Source: CAKZLS01 sp963786305 (GTDB lineage Bacteria; Pseudomonadota; Alphaproteobacteria; Rhodospirillales; Defluviicoccaceae). Taken from it: DNA of 64,000 nucleotides. Made by a program: the position numbers and the translations under genes. Location: assembly GCA_963786305.1 (NCBI GenBank), contig CAWAYL010000022.1, positions 62,001-126,000 on the forward strand, in the 5' to 3' direction. Below are positions 17,051 to 26,517 of this stretch, piece after piece. Each line of letters opens with the position of its first letter. Position 1 is the stretch's first letter. Under the pieces are notes generated by a model, which worked only from the letters and a program-made list of their open reading frames with translations, was not told the DNA's origin and did not search any database.

Positions 17051-18931
17051 CTAATAGATCTGATCGATGGCTTGGCTGTTGATTTCGACCGGATACCGCT
17101 CGGTAAGGGACGCGGTGAACTGCGACAGCAGGTCGCTGGTTCGACGGCTTCGCAAATCCTGCTCGAGGGCGGCAAGGCTCCGAGGGTCCGATACGGGATC
17201 CGGAACAACCACCTTCGTTACCGTTCCGACAAACGACGAAACCTGTCCCTTTGCCGCAAACGGATCGTTCCGTTCAGCCTGGAACGCCGATTGCACCAAG
17301 GCCGTGTCCAGGTCTTCCGAGGCACCCTCTCCCGAGCGCGTGATGGCGGGCGCCGTCAGAACCGTCAAACCCGCTTCTTCGGCGACCTCGGACAACGGCT
17401 TTCCCCGCTCGATGCGCGCGACGAGCGCTTTCGCCTTTTCTTCCGCCGCCTCGCCGCGCTTGACGCGGGTCCATGCGCTTTCGACGTCGCCTCGGGCCTC
17501 CTCGAAGGGCCTTGGCGCGGCCGGCGTCACCTTGTCGACGCGGACGACATAGTACGTGTCATTGCCCTCGGCTTCGATCAGGGCGCTTTCCGAATTTTCT
17601 TCGGTGTCGAACGCGGTATCGATCAGGCCGTTCGGCAAATCACCGACCGGTTCGCCTCGGTCGTTCAATCCATTGCGGTCGACGGCATCGATCTTCCGTA
17701 CGGGCACATCGATCGCGGCGCCCGCTTCTTCCAGCGTGGCGCCGCCACCCAATGCATCTTCGAGTTTGATCGATCGCTCGATCAGCGCATCCACCGCCTT
17801 GTGACGAACGAGGTCCTCGTTCAGCTGCTCGCGCACGTCATCCAGCGTTTGCCGTTCCGCAGGGTCGATGGTCGTCACCCGGACGAGATGCCAGCCGAGC
17901 GGGCTCTCGGTCAGGTCCGAGACGCCGCCTTCCGGCAACTGAAACGCGACATCGGCCAATTCAGGCAGGATCTGCTCGCGGGCGACGGTTCCCAACTCAA
18001 TGTCATCGGCGTCCAACCCGGCCTCTCGTTGGGCGACGGTGGCGAAGTCCGCACCGCTGGCCAATTGTTCGAGGGCGCGCTCGCCGGCTTCTTCGTCTGT
18101 GAACGTGATCTGTTCGAGCGTCCGACGTTCGGGCACGTTGAAATCCTCACTTCTATCCCGGAAAGCCGCTTCCAGCTCCGCGTCCGAGATCGATACCTCC
18201 GAGCTCACATCCGCCGCGTCCAACACGATTGCCGCCACGGACCGATACTCGGGCGCGGTGAACAGCGAGATGTTGTCATCGTGGAATTGGCGCAATGCGG
18301 CCTCGTCCGGCGCGGCAAGCCCGGTCATTGCCGCGTTGTCGATGCGCACATAGGTCACGTCGCGCGTCTCGTTTCGATGCCGATAAAGCGCATCCACCAG
18401 GAATTGAGGGGCCGCCGTTCCCGCCATGGTGTTCCGGACAAGCTGTCCACGCACGATATCGCCTCTCACCGAGTTGAGAAAACCGGTCTCCGACAAACCG
18501 CTGGCGCGAACCAGCCGATCGAACAATTCCTTTTCAAACAGACCCTGCGGATTTTGAAACGCGGGATTCGTCTGAATCGTCTGGCGCACGACATTGTCGC
18601 TCGCGACCATGCCGAGCTCGGACGCGGCGAGATCCAGCAGCGTGCGATTGACCACCTGTTCCAAGGCATGCGCCGGAAGGCCCAGGGCGCGGGCCTGGTC
18701 GGGTTGAATATCGTCGCCGAGAACCTGTCGAAGGCGTCTGAGCTCGTTTTGGTATTCGTCACGGACGATTTGATTCGAGATGTCCACGTCGCCGATCCTC
18801 GCGGCCCATTCGCCCTCGGGATCGGGACTGATCACGTCGCCAATTCCCCACAGCCCGAAGCTGAGAACGAGCAACAGCAACAACAGTTTGACGACGAATG
18901 AGGAAGAGCGCTTGCGAATGGCATCGAGCAT
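17051..18931 (-). CDS. ppiD: Periplasmic peptidyl-prolyl isomerase/foldase PpiD
   Basis: The 626-residue protein has a single N-terminal membrane anchor (KLLLLLLVLSFGLWGIGDV), a SurA-N-like chaperone region (ARIGDVDISNQIVRDEYQNE) and a parvulin-type domain around FADEEAGE-like TDEEAGERALEQLASGADFATVAQ...SPLGWHLVRV. It helps fold envelope proteins emerging from Sec. Its divergent neighbour is tpiA, with about 260 bases between the start codons. It heads the trpE cluster, as in other alphaproteobacteria. Confidence 0.9.
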   Translation of the reverse strand: MLDAIRKRSSSFVVKLLLLLLVLSFGLWGIGDVISPDPEGEWAARIGDVDISNQIVRDEYQNELRRLRQVLGDDIQPDQARALGLPAHALEQVVNRTLLDLAASELGMVASDNVVRQTIQTNPAFQNPQGLFEKELFDRLVRASGLSETGFLNSVRGDIVRGQLVRNTMAGTAAPQFLVDALYRHRNETRDVTYVRIDNAAMTGLAAPDEAALRQFHDDNISLFTAPEYRSVAAIVLDAADVSSEVSISDAELEAAFRDRSEDFNVPERRTLEQITFTDEEAGERALEQLASGADFATVAQREAGLDADDIELGTVAREQILPELADVAFQLPEGGVSDLTESPLGWHLVRVTTIDPAERQTLDDVREQLNEDLVRHKAVDALIERSIKLEDALGGGATLEEAGAAIDVPVRKIDAVDRNGLNDRGEPVGDLPNGLIDTAFDTEENSESALIEAEGNDTYYVVRVDKVTPAAPRPFEEARGDVESAWTRVKRGEAAEEKAKALVARIERGKPLSEVAEEAGLTVLTAPAITRSGEGASEDLDTALVQSAFQAERNDPFAAKGQVSSFVGTVTKVVVPDPVSDPRSLAALEQDLRSRRTSDLLSQFTASLTERYPVEINSQAIDQIY

Positions 18932-19194
18932 GGCGGTTTGGGCTTCAAAAGAGTTTATGATAGCGAAGCGAGGGCACGCTCCGAACGCGGCGCATCATAG
19001 GAACGCCAGCAAAACCTAGCAAGCCGCAAAGAACCAATCTCCGCGCTTGGCCATCGCGGTGCTGGTGGAAACTGTTTTTGAGTCCGCCGATGCGGATGTA
19101 CGGGTTGGACCTCTCCGAACGCTATGCTAAAGAGATCCAAACCAAAGCTCCACACAGCGTGTTTCTATCTATCAAGGGTTTCAGGGAGAAGATT

Positions 19195-19954
19195 ATGGCC
19201 CGACGCATTTTGATCGCCGGCAACTGGAAGATGAACGGATTGAAGGCCGACGGCCTGTCTCTTGCGTCCGAGGTTGCGTCACGCATGAAAACCGAACTCA
19301 TCGCCGAAATTCGACATGCTCGTCTGTCCGGCCGCCACCCTTATCGCGCCGGTCGTCGAGACCATTACGGGTAGTGGCGTTGCCGTCGGAGGACAAGACT
19401 GTCATATGGACGAGAAGGGAGCGCATACGGGAGATATCAGCGCCTGGATGCTCAAGGACCTGGGCTGCACGTACGCCATCGTCGGCCACTCCGAGAGGCG
19501 GACCGACCACGGCGAGACGGACGCTATCGTCAAGGCCAAGGCGGAGGCTGCGCTGGCCGCCGGATTGATCGCCATCGTGTGCGTCGGTGAAACCTTGGAC
19601 GAGCGTGACGCGGGTAAGACGATGGAAATCAACCGCCGCCAAGTGCAGGGCTCTCTCCCCGATGGCGCCACGGGCGACAATACCGTGATCGCCTACGAGC
19701 CGGTCTGGGCGATTGGAACCGGTCGAACCGCGACCAAGGAGCAGGCTCAAGAGGTTCATAAGATGATCCGGGACGAATTGGCGTCGAAGATCGGCGAGAC
19801 GGACGCAAACGCGATGCGGATCCTGTACGGCGGTTCGATGAACCCGAAGAATGCCGTCGAGCTGTTGGCTCAACCGGACATCGATGGCGGGTTGATCGGC
19901 GGCGCCGCTCTCAAGGCCGACGACTTTTGGGCCGTCGCCCAAAGCTGCCCCTAA
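19195..19954 (+). CDS. tpiA: Triose-phosphate isomerase (one frameshift)
   Basis: The gene encodes about 252 residues, starting MARRILIAGNWKMNG (substrate Lys) behind GGGAGAAG. The frame breaks after ELIAE; removing one A of AAA at 19307-19309 gives AEFDMLVCPAATLIAP and the rest is intact: YAIVGHSERR (catalytic His), AYEPVWAIGTGR (catalytic Glu), ILYGGSMNP and GLIGGAAL. An extra A in the assembly is the likely cause. It interconverts DHAP and glyceraldehyde-3-phosphate. secG follows 27 bases later. Confidence 0.92.
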
Positions 19955-19981
19955 CACTGGAAATATCGAACGGTCGGTCTG

Positions 19982-20302
19982 ATGATTACTGTCATCCTCG
20001 TGATCCACTTGCTGATTGCCGCGGGACTTGTCGGCGTCGTTCTGCTTCAACGAAGTGAAGGCGGCGCGCTCGGCATCGGCGGCGGCGGCGGGATGAGCGG
20101 GTTCTTGACGGGGCGAAGCACCGCGAACCTGCTGACCCGAACGACGGCGATACTGGCCGCTCTCTTCATCCTCACCAGTTTGGTGCTGGCCAAATTGGCG
20201 GGCGGAGACCGCGTGTCGCAGTCCATTCTCGATCAACCGCCCGCGGCGGTCCAAGAACTTCCCGTCGAACCGGCCGAGCCTAGCGCTCCTTTGGCCCGGT
20301 AG
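19982..20302 (+). CDS. secG: Preprotein translocase subunit SecG
   Basis: The 106-residue membrane protein has two hydrophobic segments (VILVIHLLIAAGLVGVVLL and LTRTTAILAALFILTSLVLA) flanking the conserved QRSEGGALGIGGGGGMSGFLTGR loop. The Pro/Ala-rich tail is typical of alphaproteobacteria. It assists SecYE during export. A strong terminator follows at 20341. Confidence 0.92.
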   Translation: MITVILVIHLLIAAGLVGVVLLQRSEGGALGIGGGGGMSGFLTGRSTANLLTRTTAILAALFILTSLVLAKLAGGDRVSQSILDQPPAAVQELPVEPAEPSAPLAR

Positions 20303-20340
20303 GAGCGTCGAATAGGCTTTTGCCATTTGTCTGAGGCAGC

Positions 20341-20372
20341 GGAAGGCGGCGATCGCCGCCTTCCGGCTTTTC
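20341..20372 (+). terminator. Intrinsic terminator after tpiA-secG
   Basis: A perfect palindrome (20341-20364) forms a 10-bp GC-rich stem, GGAAGGCGGC/GCCGCCTTCC, with a GATC loop, followed by GGCTTTTC. Confidence 0.75.
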
Positions 20373-20439
20373 AAGGCGGACGACGACGCGGCGCGGCGAG
20401 TCCGCTCACTAAGTGTTGTTTGGATTAGATTTGAGTTCC

Positions 20440-22065
20440 ATGATCCGGTTCATCTTCATCACCGGCGGTGTGGTTTCTTCCCTCGGGAAAGGACTGGCGT
20501 CAGCGGCCCTGGGGGCGCTTCTCCAGGCGCGGGGCTTCAAGGTGCGGCTGCGGAAGCTGGATCCGTACATCAATGTCGATCCGGGAACGATGAGCCCCTA
20601 TCAACACGGAGAGGTGTTCGTCACCGATGATGGCGCCGAGACCGATTTGGATCTCGGACACTATGAGCGATTTACCGGTGTTCCGGCGCGCAGAAGCGAC
20701 AATGTCACGACGGGCCGCATCTACTCGGACGTCATCGCACGGGAGCGGCACGGCGACTACCTGGGCGCCACCATTCAGGTCATCCCCCATGTGACCGACG
20801 CCATCAAACAATTCGTCGTCAACGACCTCTCGGACGAGGATTTCGTTCTTTGCGAAATCGGCGGCACCGTCGGCGATATCGAGAGCCTGCCGTTCGTGGA
20901 AGCGATACGTCAGCTCGGAAACGAACTGGGGCGCCAGAGGGTCATGTACATCCATGTCACCCTGATCCCCTACCTTCCGGCCGCTGGAGAGTTGAAAACC
21001 AAGCCGACGCAGCATTCCGTCAAGGAGCTTTTGAGCGTCGGCATTCAACCGGATCTTCTGCTCTGTCGTTCCGACCGATCGATCCCGGAGGCCGAGCGCC
21101 GCAAGATCGCCCTGTTCTGCAATGTCCGAAACGAGGCGGTGATACCGGCGCTCGACGTCAGTTCGATCTACGACGTGCCGATCAGCTATCACGACCAGGG
21201 CCTGGATGACGAAGTGTGTTCTCACTTCGGACTGTCGGCGCCGCCACCGGACCTTGGAAAATGGCGCGACATCGTGGACCGCTTCACGATGCCGGAAGGC
21301 GAGGTCACGATTTCGGTGGTCGGCAAGTACACCGGGCTGCTCGACGCCTACAAGTCGCTGGCGGAAGCGCTGACCCATGGCGGGATCGCCAATTACGTCC
21401 GCGTCAGGATCAACTGGATCGATGCCGAGGTTTTCGAGTCCGGCGATACCCTTCACGAGCTCGAGGGCGTTCACGGCATTCTCATTCCGGGTGGGTTTGG
21501 CGAGCGGGGCGCGAAAGGCAAGGTCGAGGCCGCGCGGTTTGCCAGAGAGCGCAACGTGCCATACTTCGGGATCTGTTTCGGCATGCAGATGGCGGTGGTC
21601 GAAGCCGCTCAGAACCTGGCGGGGATACCCGAGGCCGGTTCGACGGAGTTTGGCCCGTGCGAGGCCCCGGTCGTTGGCCTCATGACCGAATGGATGCGGG
21701 GCAACACCCGCGAATCCCGTGACGAAAACGGTGCTCTGGGGGGGACCATGCGCCTGGGGGCGTACGAATGCGTGCTCAAGGAAGGAAGCCGTGCCCGGGA
21801 GGTTTTCGGTGTCGACCGGATTAGCGAGCGACACAGGCATCGCTATGAGGTAAACGGAAACTATATCGGAATCCTTGAGAGGCACGGTCTGGTGTTTTCA
21901 GGGATGTCTCCCGACGGGCTTTTGCCGGAAATCGTCGAGATACCCGACCACCCGTGGTTCATCGGCGTGCAATTTCATCCGGAGTTGAAATCGAAACCTT
22001 TCGATCCGCATCCATTGTTTACATCGTTTATCCGTGCCGCCGTTGAACAGTCTCGGCTGGTTTAG
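20440..22065 (+). CDS. pyrG: CTP synthase PyrG
   Basis: The 541-residue enzyme has an N-terminal synthetase domain starting MIRFIFITGGVVSSLGKGLASAALGALL (P-loop), with KLDPYINVDPGTMSP and EIGGTVGDIES. The C-terminal class I amidotransferase domain has GGFGERG, PYFGICFGMQMAV (Cys) and GVQFHPELKS. It aminates UTP to CTP. An in-frame TTG nine codons upstream exists, but the ATG matches the family N terminus. Confidence 0.96.
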   Translation: MIRFIFITGGVVSSLGKGLASAALGALLQARGFKVRLRKLDPYINVDPGTMSPYQHGEVFVTDDGAETDLDLGHYERFTGVPARRSDNVTTGRIYSDVIARERHGDYLGATIQVIPHVTDAIKQFVVNDLSDEDFVLCEIGGTVGDIESLPFVEAIRQLGNELGRQRVMYIHVTLIPYLPAAGELKTKPTQHSVKELLSVGIQPDLLLCRSDRSIPEAERRKIALFCNVRNEAVIPALDVSSIYDVPISYHDQGLDDEVCSHFGLSAPPPDLGKWRDIVDRFTMPEGEVTISVVGKYTGLLDAYKSLAEALTHGGIANYVRVRINWIDAEVFESGDTLHELEGVHGILIPGGFGERGAKGKVEAARFARERNVPYFGICFGMQMAVVEAAQNLAGIPEAGSTEFGPCEAPVVGLMTEWMRGNTRESRDENGALGGTMRLGAYECVLKEGSRAREVFGVDRISERHRHRYEVNGNYIGILERHGLVFSGMSPDGLLPEIVEIPDHPWFIGVQFHPELKSKPFDPHPLFTSFIRAAVEQSRLV

Positions 22066-22196
22066 AGTTGTCGTTGCCGCAAACCACACGATGGATCCGG
22101 ACCGTGCTCTAAACTTTTGATATTCAGAGCAGGTAAATCCGATCAAGTGAGTCTACCTGAACGGATATTGCTCTGGTGATTTAGGGGCAACATGCC

Positions 22197-23045
22197 ATGG
22201 CCAATCAGCACACAGTATCCGTCGGAAACCTCAAAATCGGCAATGACCTGCCGCTGACGCTCATCGCCGGGCCGTGCGTCATGGAGAGCCGCGATCACGC
22301 CCTGGAGACCGCTCACGCCTTGGCCGAGGTCGCCACGAAGCTTGGCGTCGGATTGATATACAAGACGTCATTCGACAAGGCGAACCGCACGAGCATGGAC
22401 GGCGCTCGCGGCGTTGGAATGGATGCGGCGCTATCGGTCTTCGCGGAAATTCGCGAAACCGTCGGATTGCCGGTGCTGACCGATGTGCATGCGCACGAGC
22501 AATGCGCGATCGTCGCCGAAGTCGTGGACGTTCTTCAAATTCCAGCGTTTCTCTGCCGGCAGACGGATCTGTTGATGGCCGCCGCCGCCACGGGACGGGC
22601 GATCAATGTCAAAAAAGGCCAGTTTCTCGCGCCGTGGGATATGTCCAATGTCGTGGAGAAGATCAAGCGCTCGGGAAACGATGCGGTGATGGTGTGCGAG
22701 CGGGGATCGAGCTTCGGTTACAACACGCTGATCAGCGACATGCGGGCGTTGCCCATCCTGGCTCGGACCGGCTGCCCCGTGGTGTTTGACGCGACCCACT
22801 CGGTTCAGCAGCCGGGCGGCCAGGGCGCGTCGTCCGGCGGCCAACGAGAGTTCGCTCCCGTCTTGGCGCGCGCCGCCGTGTCCGTGGGGGTGGCCGCGGT
22901 GTTCATCGAAACGCACCCGGATCCCGACAATGCGATCAGCGACGGACCAAACATGATTTCGTTCAAGCGGTTGCCGGACGTTATTGAGGATCTGCTTGAA
23001 TTCGACCGCGTCGCCAAGGCGCGGCCCCTGAAACTACAGCGATAG
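22197..23045 (+). CDS. kdsA: 2-dehydro-3-deoxyphosphooctonate aldolase (KDO-8-P synthase)
   Basis: The 282-residue enzyme condenses arabinose-5-phosphate with PEP for LPS core synthesis. It has LIAGPCVMESRDHALETA, YKTSFDKANRTS, VLTDVHAHEQC, FLCRQTDLL, KKGQFLAPWDM, CERGSSFGYN and FDATHSVQQPGG. Its presence indicates a Kdo-containing outer membrane. It lies between pyrG and eno in the usual alphaproteobacterial order. Confidence 0.95.
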   Translation: MANQHTVSVGNLKIGNDLPLTLIAGPCVMESRDHALETAHALAEVATKLGVGLIYKTSFDKANRTSMDGARGVGMDAALSVFAEIRETVGLPVLTDVHAHEQCAIVAEVVDVLQIPAFLCRQTDLLMAAAATGRAINVKKGQFLAPWDMSNVVEKIKRSGNDAVMVCERGSSFGYNTLISDMRALPILARTGCPVVFDATHSVQQPGGQGASSGGQREFAPVLARAAVSVGVAAVFIETHPDPDNAISDGPNMISFKRLPDVIEDLLEFDRVAKARPLKLQR

Positions 23046-23131
23046 GCCTTGATTGTGGACGGGCCCTATGCTTGCCACCAACTGGCGATGGCGTTATGAG
23101 TTTTTCGCTGGGTGTTCGCCGAGACGTCGTT

Positions 23132-23159
23132 TTGCAGCTTAAGCTGGTACACCTATAAA
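23132..23159 (+). promoter_or_regulatory. Likely sigma-70 promoter of eno
   Basis: TTGCAG (23132-23137), a 16-base spacer and TATAAA (23154-23159) lie about 40 bases ahead of the eno start. The ribosome-binding site GGGGAGAGGAG follows. Confidence 0.6.
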
Positions 23160-23197
23160 TCAAATCCGGACCACCAGGGGAGAGGAGCTAAACTAAA

Positions 23198-24478
23198 ATG
23201 ACTGCCATTATTGATGTTACAGCACGCGAAATTATCGACAGCCGGGGCAATCCGACGGTCGAGGTCGATGTCGCTCTGGAGAGCGGAGCGATCGGACGAG
23301 CGGCGGTACCTTCGGGGGCGTCCACGGGAATCCACGAGGCCGTGGAGCTTCGCGACGGAGACAAGGGACGCTACGGCGGAAAAGGGGTGACCAAGGCGGT
23401 CGCGTCGGTCAACGGTGAGATCTTCGACACCATCGCCGGAATGGAAGCGGCCAATCAGGTGCACATCGATCAAACGATGATCGATCTCGACGGCACGGCG
23501 AACAAGGGGCGCATCGGCGCCAACGCGATCCTTGGCGTCAGCCTCGCGGTTGCGAAGGCCGCCGCCGAAGAGGCCGACTTGCCGTTGTACCGCTACATTG
23601 GCGGGACCCAGGCCCGTGTCCTCCCGGTACCGATGATGAATATCGTCAACGGTGGTGCGCACGCCGACAATCCGATCGACATCCAGGAATTCATGATCAT
23701 GCCCGTCGGCGCATCGACCATCGCCGATGCCGTTCGAATGGGGGCCGAGGTTTTCCAAGCGCTGAAAAAGGGGCTCAAGGATGCCGGCCACAACACCAAT
23801 GTCGGGGACGAAGGCGGCTTCGCTCCCGCTTTGAACAGCGCCGACGAGGCCCTCAGCTTCATCATGAAAGCGATCGAGTCCGCCGGTTACCGTCCCGGCG
23901 ACGACGTGTACCTCGCCCTGGACTGCGCATCCAGCGAGTATTTCAAGGACGGGAAATACAATCTGGCGGGAGAGAACAAACAGTTGGACGCGGCCGGAAA
24001 CGCCAAATATCTCGCCGATCTCGTCAGCCGGTTTCCGATCATTTCAATCGAAGACGGAATGTCGGAAGACGACTGGGATGGATGGAAGGTGCTTACGGAC
24101 GAATTGGGCGGCAAGGTCCAGTTGGTGGGCGACGACCTGTTCGTGACCAATCCCAAACGGCTGGCGGATGGCATCGACCGAGGGATCGGCAATTCCATTT
24201 TGGTCAAAGTGAATCAGATCGGAAGCCTGACGGAAACCTTGGAAGCGGTCGAGATGGCTCATAAAGCCAGCTATACGTCCGTGATATCTCACCGCTCCGG
24301 CGAAACCGAGGACGCGACGATTGCCGATATCGCGGTCGCCACCAACGCCGGACAGATCAAGACGGGCTCGCTGAGCCGCTCGGATCGAATCGCGAAGTAC
24401 AATCAGCTCATCCGGATTGAGGAGCAACTGGGTTCCGCGGCGATCTTCGCGGGAAAGCGGGCATTGCGACAGCTCTGA
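23198..24478 (+). CDS. eno: Enolase
   Basis: The 426-residue enzyme interconverts 2-phosphoglycerate and PEP. It has ARE(I)IDSRGNPTVEVDV, the flexible loop SGASTGIHEAVELRDGD, acid/base Glu in VGDEGGFAP, metal ligands in LALDCASSEY, SIEDGMSEDD and LVGDDLFVTN, catalytic Lys in ILVKVNQIGSLTET, and SHRSGETED. It has its own promoter and a strong terminator, consistent with high expression. Confidence 0.97.
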   Translation: MTAIIDVTAREIIDSRGNPTVEVDVALESGAIGRAAVPSGASTGIHEAVELRDGDKGRYGGKGVTKAVASVNGEIFDTIAGMEAANQVHIDQTMIDLDGTANKGRIGANAILGVSLAVAKAAAEEADLPLYRYIGGTQARVLPVPMMNIVNGGAHADNPIDIQEFMIMPVGASTIADAVRMGAEVFQALKKGLKDAGHNTNVGDEGGFAPALNSADEALSFIMKAIESAGYRPGDDVYLALDCASSEYFKDGKYNLAGENKQLDAAGNAKYLADLVSRFPIISIEDGMSEDDWDGWKVLTDELGGKVQLVGDDLFVTNPKRLADGIDRGIGNSILVKVNQIGSLTETLEAVEMAHKASYTSVISHRSGETEDATIADIAVATNAGQIKTGSLSRSDRIAKYNQLIRIEEQLGSAAIFAGKRALRQL

Positions 24479-24508
24479 GCGTATTGCGGCGTATTTTGCC
24501 AGCTATTG

Positions 24509-24541
24509 GGGCGGGTTTTCGAACCCGCCCTTCGCTTTTTT
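24509..24541 (+). terminator. Intrinsic terminator after eno
   Basis: GGGCGGGTT and AACCCGCCC form a 9-bp stem with a TTCG loop, followed by TTCG and then a run of six T. Confidence 0.9.
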
Positions 24542-24646
24542 GCCGACCGGCGATGTCAACGCAACAAAATATTTGCATATTTGTTGTTATGGATTGCTTA
24601 CTGATTACGGCCCGACCGGAGAAGCGGATATTTAGCATAGAGAACG

Positions 24647-24973
24647 ATGGCTCTAATTTCTGAATTTCGCGCGCGCGCCCGCCATGTGCTGGGGCCGGCC
24701 ATCGGCATCTGTGTCGTAAGCTATTTCGTTTATCACGCTCTTCACGGTGACCGTGGTTTGATCGCGTGGCGAAGTCTGGAGCAACGCGTGGCGATCGCGG
24801 ATGTCGAACTGAACCGAATTCGCGCGGAACGACTGGTGCTCGAGCATCGGGTCGCCTTGCTGCGGCCGGAAAGTCTGGATCCGGACATGCTCGACGAGTG
24901 GTCGAGACGGATTTTGAATTTCGGCCATCGTGACGAAACGATTGTTTTCGACGGTTCGGCGGGCGCTCGGTAA
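24647..24973 (+). CDS. ftsB: Septum formation initiator FtsB/DivIC family
   Basis: The 108-residue protein has one N-terminal membrane span (GPAIGICVVSYFVYHALHG), the GDRGLIAWRSLEQ motif and a coiled coil (LEQRVAIADVELNRIRAERLVLEHRVALL). It works with FtsL and FtsQ at the divisome. In most alphaproteobacteria the pyruvate dehydrogenase genes follow it; here lipA follows directly. Confidence 0.88.
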   Translation: MALISEFRARARHVLGPAIGICVVSYFVYHALHGDRGLIAWRSLEQRVAIADVELNRIRAERLVLEHRVALLRPESLDPDMLDEWSRRILNFGHRDETIVFDGSAGAR

Positions 24974-25028
24974 AAGGATCGAAAACGTCAGCCTTGACGA
25001 CAAATCGGCGTTTCTCCATATCTTGGAA

Positions 25029-25970
25029 ATGAGCAACCTTCCCAGAGTTCGCCATCCCGAAAAGGTCAATCGTCCGATGAACCCGTCGCCGCGCAAGCCG
25101 CGGTGGATCCGGGTCAAGGCACCATCCTCCGAAGGGTATGTCGAGACGCGTCGTCTCATGCGGGAACATGGCCTTCACACGGTTTGCGAGGAGGCTGCCT
25201 GCCCCAACATCGGAGAATGTTGGGCAAAGAAGCACGCGACCGTCATGATCCTCGGAGATACCTGCACGCGGGCTTGCGCTTTTTGCAATGTCGCCACCGG
25301 GAAACCGGGCGGGGTCGATCCCTTGGAGCCCGACAACGTGGCGTTGACGACCGCCCGGATGGGCTTGCGCCATGTGGTAATTACGTCGGTCGATCGTGAC
25401 GACTTGAAAGACGGGGGCGCATCCCAGTTCGCTCTGTGCATAGAACGCATTCGTCCGATGTGTCCCGAAACAACAATCGAGGTTCTCACGCCCGATTTTC
25501 GCGGCAAGTCAGGGGCGCTTGAAATGGTGACCAGCGCCGGGCCCGACGTCTTCAATCACAACCTGGAGACGGTGCCGCGGCTTTACCCGACCATTCGACC
25601 CGGAGCACGCTACTACCATTCTCTCAGACTGCTTGATCGGGCCAAGCAACTAAAGCCCGATGTCTTCACCAAATCCGGAATCATGGTGGGTCTTGGCGAG
25701 CAACGCGGCGAGGTCTTGCAGGTGCTGGATGATCTGGTATCGGCCGGGGTGGATTTCGTGACGATCGGTCAATACCTGCAGCCGACGCCGCGCCATGCCG
25801 CCGTTGATCGTTTCGTGGTTCCTGAAGAATTCGACGAATACAGGAGAATTGGCATGTCGAAGGGCTTGTTGATGGTATCTTCCTCGCCATTGACCCGATC
25901 GTCCTATCATGCGGATGCCGACTTCGAAGCCTTGCAAGCGGCTCGAAAAGCATTGCTTGTCGCATCGTGA
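25029..25970 (+). CDS. lipA: Lipoyl synthase LipA
   Basis: The 313-residue radical-SAM enzyme inserts sulfur into octanoyl groups of E2 and H proteins. Both cluster motifs are intact: CEEAACPNIGEC (auxiliary cluster) and CTRACAFC (SAM cluster). So are the VITSVDRDDLKDGGA, FNHNLETVPRLY and SSPLTRSSYHA regions; the last holds the Ser ligand. The start at ATG 25029 (MSNLPRVRHPEKVNRP) matches relatives. The gap from ftsB is 55 bases. Confidence 0.95.
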   Translation: MSNLPRVRHPEKVNRPMNPSPRKPRWIRVKAPSSEGYVETRRLMREHGLHTVCEEAACPNIGECWAKKHATVMILGDTCTRACAFCNVATGKPGGVDPLEPDNVALTTARMGLRHVVITSVDRDDLKDGGASQFALCIERIRPMCPETTIEVLTPDFRGKSGALEMVTSAGPDVFNHNLETVPRLYPTIRPGARYYHSLRLLDRAKQLKPDVFTKSGIMVGLGEQRGEVLQVLDDLVSAGVDFVTIGQYLQPTPRHAAVDRFVVPEEFDEYRRIGMSKGLLMVSSSPLTRSSYHADADFEALQAARKALLVAS

Positions 25971-25991
25971 CTCTTGCCTGTCGTCTGTGGA

Positions 25992-26465
25992 ATGCCAACA
26001 CACGCTGAAAAGCGCACTGTTCCGTACACACCCGAACAGATCTTCGATCTTGTCGCGGATGTGGAACGCTATCCGGAGTTTCTTCCCTGGTGCGTGGCCA
26101 CCCGGATCCGCGGGCGCGAGGGGCCGAACGCGTTCGTTGCCGACCTGGTGATCGGTTTCAAGGTTTTCCGAGAGCGTTTTACCTCGAGCGTCGGGCTGGA
26201 CCGGCCCAACCGCATCGACGTTGTCTATCGGCAAGGCCCGTTCCATCACCTGACCAATCACTGGGAGTTCGAGGAAGATGATCGCGGCAACTGCGTCATC
26301 GATTTCTACATCGATTTCGAGTTCCGCTCGCGGACCCTGCAGAAGGTCATCGGGTCCCTTTTCAATCAAGCCGTGCAACGGATGGTCGGGGCATTCGAAA
26401 AGCGCGCTCGGACCATCTATGGCGGCGGTAGCGATCACCGCGTGCCGGATACCGGCGATCGTTGA
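25992..26465 (+). CDS. COQ10/START-domain ubiquinone-binding protein
   Basis: The 157-residue protein of the type II toxin RatA/COQ10 family starts MPTHAEKRTVPYTPEQIFDLVADVERYPEFLPWC, then has FRERFTSSV, GPFHHLTNHWEF and SRTLQKVIGSLFNQAVQRMVGAFEKRA. In alphaproteobacteria this cyclase/dehydrase-type protein is thought to carry or present ubiquinone to the respiratory chain. It follows lipA by 21 bases, and the pair is conserved. Confidence 0.9.
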   Translation: MPTHAEKRTVPYTPEQIFDLVADVERYPEFLPWCVATRIRGREGPNAFVADLVIGFKVFRERFTSSVGLDRPNRIDVVYRQGPFHHLTNHWEFEEDDRGNCVIDFYIDFEFRSRTLQKVIGSLFNQAVQRMVGAFEKRARTIYGGGSDHRVPDTGDR

Positions 26466-26486
26466 TACGGACGCCTTGTGATCGTC

Positions 26487-26506
26487 AGGCCGCGAAAATG
26501 CGGCCT
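26487..26506. terminator. Bidirectional hairpin between coq10-like gene and cinA
   Basis: AGGCCGC and GCGGCCT form a 7-bp stem with a GAAAAT loop between two convergent genes. There is only a short T-run. Confidence 0.5.
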
Positions 26507-26517
26507 TGGCATACGTT

